Positions 1 to 6,188 of a DNA stretch of 17,095 bases are shown here, one piece after another (within the stretch, counting starts at the first letter, position 1; every line of letters begins with the position of its first letter). The position numbers were made by a program, and so were the translations under genes. Source of the DNA: Chrysochromulina tobinii (Eukaryota; Haptophyta; Prymnesiales; Chrysochromulinaceae); assembly GCA_001275005.1 (NCBI GenBank), contig JWZX01000317.1, positions 1-17,095 on the forward strand, written 5' to 3'. Under the pieces are notes generated by a model that saw only the letters and a program-made list of their open reading frames with translations, was not told the origin of the DNA and did not search any database.

Positions 1-130
1 AAACCCGACCCTGCCTCCGCCCGCTCCCAGAGCGCCTCCCCGCGCCTGCTCAAAGGCGGTCGGCGAAATGAAGGCGCGTGCGGCAGACCGGTAAAAAGAC
101 ACCGGGGAGCCGGGACACACCGGTACATAT

Positions 131-165
131 CTTGACTTTTGACTTGACTTGACTTGACTTGACTT
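131..165. repeat. Pentanucleotide microsatellite (GACTT)n upstream of the SMYD gene
   Basis: Five perfect tandem copies of GACTT occupy 141-165, preceded by a degenerate copy at 131-140. The tract ends about 60 bp before the first ATG of the SMYD-type gene, so it lies in its promoter or 5' leader. The rest of 1-227 shows nothing I can name. Confidence 0.9.
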
Positions 166-227
166 CCTTGTGTGATGGTCCGCGCAAGCACGCGAGAGCG
201 CCGTCTGCTTCCCGCCGTCCGCAAGAC

Positions 228-1630
228 ATGGTCGGCTACGAGGAGGGCATGCCCACTGATACGGAAGCCAAGAAGAAGGCCGTGTACGCATCGCGCCTCA
301 GCCGCGCCAGGAGCGCGAACTCGCTGAAGTTTGGATCGTCGCTCGGGCCTCGAGCCGCCGCCGCCTCTCGCGATGTGGATCGCCTTGCCAACTCGACCAA
401 CATGGCCCTCGAGCGCAACGAGTTTCCGTGCCGCGTCGCCGCGAGCTCGTTTGATGGGCAGCTGGGCGTGTTTGCGACGCGAGACATAGCCGCCGGCCAG
501 AGAGTGCTCATCGAGAGGCCTCTCGTGCTCACGCCGACTCCGGATGCGAGACCGTTCACGTGTGCCACATGCTTTTCCGATTCGCGAGCTCGCCATCCGC
601 GACTTCCGAACGAGCTTCCAAAGCGGTGGCCCCGTCGCTGCGCGGGGTGCAAGGTGTTGCGCTTCTGCTCCGACGCTTGCGAGAAACGTCTGGAGCCACG
701 CCATCGAGGATGTGCACCGTTCAGTGAATGTGCGGCGCTCGGTGCGATCGCGTGTGAAGAGCTGGCCTCGCAGCGCCCGATCGTCGAGCCGCTCGCAGGG
801 AACATGGTCGCGCAGGCGCTGCGCCTACTCGCCGACCGGCACGCCGCCGTACGTGTGCACGATCTGCGTTAGCCCTGCATACACGTGCTCACCAGGGCGC
901 CAACTTTCCCACACAGGTACGCGTGGAGGCTCTGTGCGGGCTCACCGTCGCGTTCGCAGACGGTGCGACACGCCTCTTGAGTGTCCCTCGGAGCTGGCCG
1001 CCGGCGGCGCTCGTCACCCAAGCGACCGATACGGCGCTGCGCTTTGTTCCACCCGAGGCTCGCGTGCCAGCAGAGGAGCTCGGCGACCTGCTTCGACGGC
1101 TGCAGTGCAATGTGTTCAGCGTGAGCTCAGCCGTTGGGACCGACGACTGCGATGTGGGCCGTGCTGCCTTCGTTGGCGCGATGCAATTCGTCAACCACTC
1201 ATGTGCACCTAACGTCGTCTTCGAGTCCGAACCGTTGTGGGTATCTGAGGGGCCGGCGTGTGAAGACACACCCGCATTCAGTCTCGTTTGCCTCAGGGAC
1301 GTACCGTGCGGTGCGCAGCTGAGCCGATCTCGTACCAGATTAGTACACGCTTGTTGCCGATTGAAAGCCGCTTATGTTCTCCGATTGCGTCCCTCATCAG
1401 GTGCCGAGCTCACGATCTCGTATACCAATGTGTATTCGGACCGTGCCCAGCGCTGTTCACACCTCCTCGAAAACTACGGGTTTGAATGCCAGTGTGAACG
1501 TTGTGTACCGGCGACCGCGGCCACAGAGAAGACGTCGGCCGAGCAGGATGACGAGGTTGATGACTCTTGGATCTCAATCCTTGGAGCTCAATTCGCACTG
1601 CTCAAAGCTCGATCGATGACTGACTATTGA
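228..1630 (+). CDS. SET and MYND domain (SMYD-type) lysine methyltransferase, three exons
   Basis: Predicted SAM-dependent protein lysine methyltransferase of the SMYD class. The gene model is exons 228-848, 917-1310 and 1401-1630, giving 414 aa, close to usual SMYD length (about 430-490 aa). The SET domain begins near residue 87 (GQLGVFATRDI, the SAM-contacting Gly motif) and is split by a MYND zinc finger with ligands C112, C115, C138, C141, C147, C151, H159 and C162; the C115-C138 gap is longer than in animal SMYDs. SET resumes with FVNHSCAPN (N300-C303) and GAELTISY (339-346), followed by post-SET cysteines 368, 370 and 373. The start is the first ATG in frame; the reading frame upstream of it has only a TTG. 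Without splicing, the MYND half runs into a stop at 870-872 and the second half is in another frame. Substrate cannot be told. The family call is firm; the exact subfamily is not. Confidence 0.88.
849..916 (+). other. Intron 1 of the SMYD gene (68 nt, phase 0)
   Basis: The donor is GTACGT at 849 and the acceptor is ACACAG ending at 916. Removing it joins the MYND-containing frame to the NHSC-containing frame at a codon boundary. The intron carries an in-frame stop (TAG, 870-872), so it must be removed to make the full protein. Inferred from the sequence only, without transcript support. Confidence 0.8.
1311..1400 (+). other. Intron 2 of the SMYD gene (90 nt, phase 1, stop-free)
   Basis: The donor is GTGCGC at 1311 and the acceptor is CATCAG ending at 1400. 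The segment is a multiple of three with no stop, so the frame stays open if it is kept. Removing it changes CLRDVPCGAQ plus a 27-residue Arg-rich stretch into CLRDVPCGAELTISY, which restores the conserved SET motif exactly; the split codon is GGT. The homology fit makes an intron much more likely than a real insertion. Confidence 0.78.
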
Positions 1631-1673
1631 GTGAATCCTTGAGTTATGTAGACTTATCTAGCCTTGACCCAAG

Positions 1674-1732
1674 GGGGAGTGGTCTACTATTTTTCATGTT
1701 TATATATTATAAGGCCCCCGCCCTACACCTGT
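1674..1732 (+). repeat. Interspersed repeat, copy R1
   Basis: This copy begins GGGGAGTGGTCTA, continues TATTTTTCATGTTTATA, and ends AAGGCCCCC, one base, CCCTA, one base, ACCTGT. It matches R3 (2051-2102) nearly base for base apart from two substitutions and an extra 7 bp (TATTATA) after the TTTATA segment. It lies about 40 bp downstream of the SMYD stop codon. Confidence 0.85.
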
Positions 1733-1827
1733 GGTTTGGGGGGATTCTCGAATGGTGTTGCGGGCCCAAGGACGAAGGAGGAGTTTTCCGTCATTGGTCA
1801 TACCGCCGTGGCGCCGATAGCGATACC

Positions 1828-1946
1828 GTATTTTTCATGTTTATAAGGCGGGCCCGCCCGCACCCACGAGCGGCCCACCCCGCCCTTCCGCGTTCCGGCT
1901 GGCGCGTGGCGGGCTGGCCGTGTTAGGTGTTTGGGAAATTTGAATG
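1828..1946 (+). repeat. Interspersed repeat, interrupted copy R2
   Basis: The left part, at 1828-1849, is GTATTTTTCATGTTTATAAG followed by GC. The right part, at 1927-1946, resembles the end of R3 (GTGTTTGGGAAATTTGAATG against TGTTTGGGAATTGAATG). About 77 bp of very GC-rich sequence separates the two, so this looks like a copy broken by an insertion. The GGGGAGTGG head seen in R1 and R3 is missing. Confidence 0.6.
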
Positions 1947-2050
1947 CGCGGTAAATGCGCGGCGGCGTGACCCCTCCAGCTCCGCACCCCCCGCGCCGTC
2001 CGGTGCACGGGCCGCGAAGGGGCGCGGCCGACGAACGGGGGTCCTCAGGC

Positions 2051-2119
2051 GGGGAGTGGTCTAGTATTTTTCATGTTTATAAGGCCCCCACCCTATACCT
2101 GTTTGGGAATTGAATGGTT
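2051..2119 (+). repeat. Interspersed repeat, copy R3, overlapping the 3' end of the secreted-protein gene
   Basis: R3 has the same head (GGGGAGTGGTCTA) and core (TATTTTTCATGTTTATAAGG) as R1, then extends through CCTGTTTGGGAATTGAATGG. Its CTA at 2061-2063 is the TAG stop codon of the minus-strand gene, so the last 15-20 codons of that gene are written by the repeat. Confidence 0.8.
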
Positions 2120-3767
2120 GACCGGGCGTCGCGACGGCCTGCACCAGCGTGTACGTCCGGTCGTACCACCCGTCCGGTGAATTCGCGTCACAGTGGTGGT
2201 ACTGCATGGCGGACGAGCAGTCGGCGGCGGGGTCCACGCGGCCGCCGTCGAACGGGTCGCACTGCGGCGTGATGCAGACGCCCGTCACGAACGCCGCAAT
2301 GTCGCCGGCCGCGTCCATGTACAGGTGCGGCCGCTCGCGCTTGCCGTGCACGACGGCGCCCAGCCCGCCCGCGAACTCGATGGTGCTGTTGGCGGCGGGC
2401 TCCGCCGCCACGCGCCACTCGTACCCGTCGAGACTGAACGCGTGCCCGATCGCAATGTCCGGGTTGCTGAACGGCGACGCGTGGAAGAGGCAGTGGAAGC
2501 GCCCGAGCTTGTCGAGGTACAGGCTCGGGTCCTCGCCGCCGCCGCACGCGCCCGACGTGACGAGCGTGAAGGGGCCCCGCCACGAGTTGTCCGAGCGCCA
2601 CATGCCCATGTCGTTGTCGGTGAACGTGACGTAGACGGTTCCGTTGGGGTGCTCCCAGGGCGCAGGGTTGTTGCCGCCGCACGGCGTGATGCTCACGTTG
2701 CGGACGGGCACCCACGGGCCGTGCACGCTGGCGCTGACGTGCAGGTCCAGCGTGCAGCCAGCCGTGCTGCCGCCGCTGGTGGCGGCGGCTGTGGCGGGCG
2801 GCGCGCGCCCCTCGAGCCGCGCGCGCGCGTACATGTCGGTGCTGTGGCCGTGGCCCGCCTGCACCCACGTGCTCCACTGCGCGTTGGGCGTCAGGCCGCC
2901 CGTGCCCGCGGAGAACAGCTTCGCCTTGCCGAACCCCCACGCCGCCGAGAGCCCAAACGACACGCAGCCGGGCGTGCCGGCGCACGCGGCCGCCGCCAGC
3001 GGCGCGCACGTCGCGTAGCTGGAGCACGCCAGCGTCGGCTCCGCCAGGTCCGCGCCGCAGTCGCCGCGCACACCCACCGCCGCCGCGCCGGCATCGCCCG
3101 CGCAGTAGGAGCTCATGCACACGTACCCTGGCACGGGCGCCTCGGCGCACGCGTCCGTCGAGCCGCACTGGTCGAAGCCCTGCTCGCCGCACGGCGACGT
3201 GCCGTTGGCGGCGCAGTAGCCGTCGCCCGGCTCGCCGCCCTTGCCGCCGCCAATGTGGAACATCACGAAGGTCCCGTTGATGAGCCGCACGAGCGGGTTG
3301 TGGCTCCAGATGGGCACGGCCACCTCCTGCCGCACGTACGGCCCCGTGGGCCCCGTCGCCGAGGTAACGTGCGTGACCTGCGAGTTGGACCCCCACGTCG
3401 TGAGCCCGCACGACCCTGCGCCCGGGTCGCCGCCCGTCCCATTGGGCGCCATCTCGGCGATCCACATGTGGTAGCCGCCGCCCGCAGGGTCCGCGAGGAT
3501 GTTGCCGCCCCATGTGGAGGTCGCGGCGTGGCGGTAGCCCGCCGCGTCGGGCTCGACCGGCAGGAGGGCTAGCCGCGTACAGCATGCGCCCGTCCACGCC
3601 GCGTCGCACGCGCACGCACCGCTCGCCACGTCGCACACGCCGTTGAGTGAGCAGTCGAGGTCGCTCGCGCACGCCGCGGCGCACGGCTCGGCAGCGATCC
3701 GCCGCGCCGACGCGCCGCGCGCCGCGGCCGCCGCCAGCAGAAGCAGCGTGATGGCAGGTTGGCGCAT
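2061..3767 (-). CDS. Secreted EGF-like and five-bladed beta-propeller (GH43/GH32-like fold) protein
   Basis: A 568-aa protein from the ATG at 3767. It opens with a clear signal peptide (MRQPAITLLLLAAAAARGAS), so it is secreted or cell-surface. An EGF-like Cys-rich module follows at about residues 29-63 (DLDCSLNGVCD, SGACACDAAW). The rest looks like the five-bladed propeller of the GH43/32/68 superfamily: blade starts can be read at GGNILAD, WSHNPLVRLINGTFVMF, GGNNPAPWEHPNGTVYVTF, GGEDPSLYLDKLGRFHCLF and RERPHLYMDAAGDIAAF. A Cys-rich stretch between blades (about 185-305, including CAGTPGCVSFGLSAAWGFGK) resembles a PAN/Apple-type insert. Several NGT/NST sequons suggest N-glycosylation. I cannot assign catalytic acids, so it may be a carbohydrate-binding or wall/scale protein rather than an enzyme. 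The last residues after DRTYTLVQAV come from repeat R3. Confidence 0.75.
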   Translation of the reverse strand: MRQPAITLLLLAAAAARGASARRIAAEPCAAACASDLDCSLNGVCDVASGACACDAAWTGACCTRLALLPVEPDAAGYRHAATSTWGGNILADPAGGGYHMWIAEMAPNGTGGDPGAGSCGLTTWGSNSQVTHVTSATGPTGPYVRQEVAVPIWSHNPLVRLINGTFVMFHIGGGKGGEPGDGYCAANGTSPCGEQGFDQCGSTDACAEAPVPGYVCMSSYCAGDAGAAAVGVRGDCGADLAEPTLACSSYATCAPLAAAACAGTPGCVSFGLSAAWGFGKAKLFSAGTGGLTPNAQWSTWVQAGHGHSTDMYARARLEGRAPPATAAATSGGSTAGCTLDLHVSASVHGPWVPVRNVSITPCGGNNPAPWEHPNGTVYVTFTDNDMGMWRSDNSWRGPFTLVTSGACGGGEDPSLYLDKLGRFHCLFHASPFSNPDIAIGHAFSLDGYEWRVAAEPAANSTIEFAGGLGAVVHGKRERPHLYMDAAGDIAAFVTGVCITPQCDPFDGGRVDPAADCSSAMQYHHCDANSPDGWYDRTYTLVQAVATPGQPFNSQTGIGWGPYKHEKY

Positions 3768-3804
3768 GGTTGGTGGCTTTAGGTCTTCCTGCCTGGGTGA
3801 AGAA

Positions 3805-3894
3805 GACCCGGCGGCGTGAACGTTAACACCAAACACGACAGACGCGTCGTGTTTGACGTGTCGTGTTTGATGTTAACGTTCACGCCGCCGGGTC
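3805..3894. repeat. Long inverted repeat (35-bp arms, 20-nt loop) upstream of the secreted-protein gene
   Basis: The arms at 3805-3839 and 3860-3894 are complementary with one mismatch; each contains GCGGCGTGAACGTTAAC or its complement. The loop holds ACGCGT and another copy of the arm-end motif GTCGTGTTTG, so that motif occurs three times. The element starts 38 bp upstream of the ATG at 3767 and would fold as a strong hairpin if it is in the 5' leader. It could be a small foldback/MITE-type element. Confidence 0.9.
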
Positions 3895-4364
3895 ACGCGA
3901 GGACACTGACGCTGATGGTGTCGACGGTTGGGTGGGGCGTGGGGGGAACTTTCACGGCAGTTGTACTCCCTCGCCCCCGTTCCCCCCCGAGGCCGAGCTT
4001 CAAATCAACTCGCAATACGCAAACCGAAACCCCTCTGGTACATCGTGATAGTTTGCGCCGAGATTGAGATCTACACAAAGCCGCGCTCCCAGCCTCTAAC
4101 TCCCTCGGTATCCAGGTTAACAACCGGATGGAGTATACACCTCACTGCACGCTAGCGCTGGGCGCGCAACCTCGATACGTGTCCACACCACGAGAGACCA
4201 CAGGCGTACATGAAAAGCGTACATGTCCGGTCCAGCCTCGCCCCGCCCCACGTCTTTTCGGTGAGGGGGACCGGTTGGCAGGGAAGCGCATCTCGCGCTC
4301 TCGTGAGCGCTCTCGTGCTCGTTGCTCTCGCGCCTCTTATGCTGGACGCGATCTGCAGCAGAGT
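3895..4364. other. Intergenic region, no gene seen
   Basis: This lies upstream of the secreted-protein gene and downstream of the REI1-like gene, both on the minus strand. Short open frames exist on both strands but none shows a family signature or a convincing ATG-led protein. A mildly repetitive CTCTCGTGAGCG / CTCTCGTGCTCG stretch lies at about 4300-4325. It probably holds the secreted-gene promoter and the REI1-like 3' UTR. Confidence 0.6.
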
Positions 4365-6041
4365 CTAGCCGAAGATGACGTTCCGGTCCCTGAAGTGCCT
4401 GTAGCCATACGCGCCGTTCATGCAATTCTTGTCGCCCTGCTTGACATCGGCCAACTTTTGCATGTGGACTGAAGTCCTGCTCATGAAGCCATTTTGGGGG
4501 ATCTTGAGCGCAGGCATGGGGTTCGCGAGGACACCAGCTTGGGAATACTGCAGCAGCAGCGCATGCATCGCTGGATTGTGTCCGAAACCCGCGAGGAGCT
4601 CGCCGTGCCCGGGGCGGAACTTTTGCTTGTAGAACGTGCGCATGCTGCGATGGCCGAGCTCACGTTCACAGTCGTGAGCAACAACTGTCCCATCAGAGCG
4701 GATTGTGCCCGCCTCGGCGCGGACGGTCAGGGCGCCAGCCTCAGCGGCGGTGCCCACAGGCCGGTAGCGCACCGTCCAGCGCATCGAGCGCGTCGATGTG
4801 CCCACCGACATATCCTCTGCGCTCGCTGTCGCACGCTGCGCCGGCGGCGGCGGCAGCGGCATCTGTGCGGCGGGCGAGGTGGGTGCACCTCCGGAGGGAG
4901 CTCCCGCACCTCCGCCCTTGTGAGCGGCGAGCCGGTGCGCCCACTCGGAGTACAGCTGTGCGTCGCTCATCTCGCCACTCGCGACGCGATCCGTGAGGGC
5001 ATCTACCGCGCTCTCCGTGAGCAATCCGTGGCGCACACACTCATCGAGGAGCTCGCCCACCATCTCCTCTGTTGTATTCACCTCCATGGGTTCGGCCACG
5101 CCGGCCACGCCGCGCTCGCGCGCCTCGCCCGCCGCCGCCTCGTCCGCCGCCTCCATCTCACCCTCATCTTCGTCCTCGTCGCTCACCTCCTCCTCTACCC
5201 ACGTCCACAGCGGGCTCTTCGCCGCAAGTGCCTCAAGGTCGTACCACGCGCCGTACTCGTCCTCGTGCCCCTCGAGCTCGATGCGGCACTCGTGTCGATC
5301 GCGCATGTGAGCCTGCACCGCCTCGAGTGAGTGGTGCTGCTTGCCAGAGATCAGCGCCACGTTGCCCACGTACACCATCTCGAGCAGGTAGCCGAGCAGA
5401 CCGCGCAGGTCCGTCACGTACTCGATGTATGGAATGTAGAAGCCATGCGTCTTCGCCATGTACGCGAGGTTCGCCTCGAGGCTCTCACTGTGGTGGCGCG
5501 AGAAGAGGTCGGAACCCTCGTCGTAAGGCTCGGCCTCGCTCAGCTTCTTCTCGATGTACTCATGCTCGCTGAGATCCTTGGCCGCCTGGTAGTGCGCCGC
5601 CTTTGAGCGTGGGTTGGCCGCCGCCGCCGCCGCCTTGGCCTCCTGCTTTGCCTCTCGCTTGAGCCGGCGCTGCGTCGCGCGGCTCACGCCGTCGGTGGCC
5701 AACACCGGCGCTGCCGCCGCCTCGCGCGCCGCACGCTCTTCGTACACGGCGAGCGGCAGGGGCGCGAGCCCAGCCACCTTGCGCTTCAGATTGTACCGGT
5801 GCCAGTCGGAGCGGTAGTGCTCCTTCATCTCCTCCTCGGAGGCAAAGACCACACCGGGCGCAGTGTAGCACGTAAAGGTGCGCGCACCGGCGCCACCCTC
5901 GCCCGGCTGGACGAGCGACATGGGCATTGACGGGCCTCGGATGGATCCCATCCTTGCTTCCGCCTCCACGAAGCGCTCGTCCTCGTCGTCACCGTCCACA
6001 CGAGTCCACGAAGTCACAGACAATTGAGTTTCGTTACCCAT
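4365..6041 (-). CDS. REI1/ZNF622-like 60S ribosomal subunit maturation factor, zinc ligands largely lost
   Basis: A 558-aa protein from the ATG at 6041 (an in-frame ATG at 6056 would add five residues; open frame further upstream is only antisense to the neighbour). The REI1/ZNF622 family acts in the cytoplasm in late pre-60S maturation and recycling of export factors. Seen here: the finger 1 block HYRSDWHRYNLKRKVAGL (75-92); the central block HGFYIPYIEYVTDLRGLLGY (199-218); EAVQAHMRDRHEC (240-252); an acidic stretch (EVSDEDEDEGE); a low-complexity linker; and the C-terminal family blocks LGHRSMRTFYKQKF and YGYRHFRDRNVIFG. The fingers are odd: CxxC is C58-Y-T-A in finger 1, D178-L-F-S in finger 2 and A229-L-I-S in finger 3, so five of six Cys ligands are missing, and one His of finger 2 is Tyr194. 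The full-length open frame and conserved blocks argue against a pseudogene. Confidence 0.87.
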   Translation of the reverse strand: MGNETQLSVTSWTRVDGDDEDERFVEAEARMGSIRGPSMPMSLVQPGEGGAGARTFTCYTAPGVVFASEEEMKEHYRSDWHRYNLKRKVAGLAPLPLAVYEERAAREAAAAPVLATDGVSRATQRRLKREAKQEAKAAAAAANPRSKAAHYQAAKDLSEHEYIEKKLSEAEPYDEGSDLFSRHHSESLEANLAYMAKTHGFYIPYIEYVTDLRGLLGYLLEMVYVGNVALISGKQHHSLEAVQAHMRDRHECRIELEGHEDEYGAWYDLEALAAKSPLWTWVEEEVSDEDEDEGEMEAADEAAAGEARERGVAGVAEPMEVNTTEEMVGELLDECVRHGLLTESAVDALTDRVASGEMSDAQLYSEWAHRLAAHKGGGAGAPSGGAPTSPAAQMPLPPPPAQRATASAEDMSVGTSTRSMRWTVRYRPVGTAAEAGALTVRAEAGTIRSDGTVVAHDCERELGHRSMRTFYKQKFRPGHGELLAGFGHNPAMHALLLQYSQAGVLANPMPALKIPQNGFMSRTSVHMQKLADVKQGDKNCMNGAYGYRHFRDRNVIFG

Positions 6042-6188
6042 CCCGGCCCCAACCATGGGTGGACACTGGTTTGGGGTACACTGGGTTGGGGATGAAAAAC
6101 TTGCCCGGTACGGCGCGACGAAACAGCGTCCGTTCAGAGGCCTCTTCGTCACGAGCGCAGCGCAGCGCAGCGCCCTGCGCGGGGCGCC
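6042..6188. promoter_or_regulatory. Shared divergent promoter region of the REI1-like and FAM194-domain genes
   Basis: Only 147 bp separate the two start codons (132 bp if the upper ATG at 6056 is used). The gap carries a tandem pair of 14-bp units, ACACTGGTTTGGGG at 6063-6076 and ACACTGGGTTGGGG at 6078-6091, one base apart, and four copies of AGCGC at 6154-6173 just before the FAM194 ATG. No TATA box is obvious. A bidirectional promoter is inferred from spacing and orientation. Confidence 0.6.

Larger units (their letters stand above)
1631..2050. other. Intergenic region between convergent SMYD and secreted-protein genes
   Basis: I see no gene here. The region holds R1, R2 and the head of R3 plus a GC-rich filler at 1850-2050 with a small direct repeat (AATGCGCGG twice near 1943-1963). 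It must contain the 3' end signals of the SMYD transcript and probably of the gene opposite. Confidence 0.6.

Noticed and set aside
2193-3572. Long open frames on both strands across the secreted-protein gene
   Set aside because: Both are Arg/Ala/His-rich low-information translations of the real gene; only the frame with signal peptide, EGF and propeller motifs makes sense.
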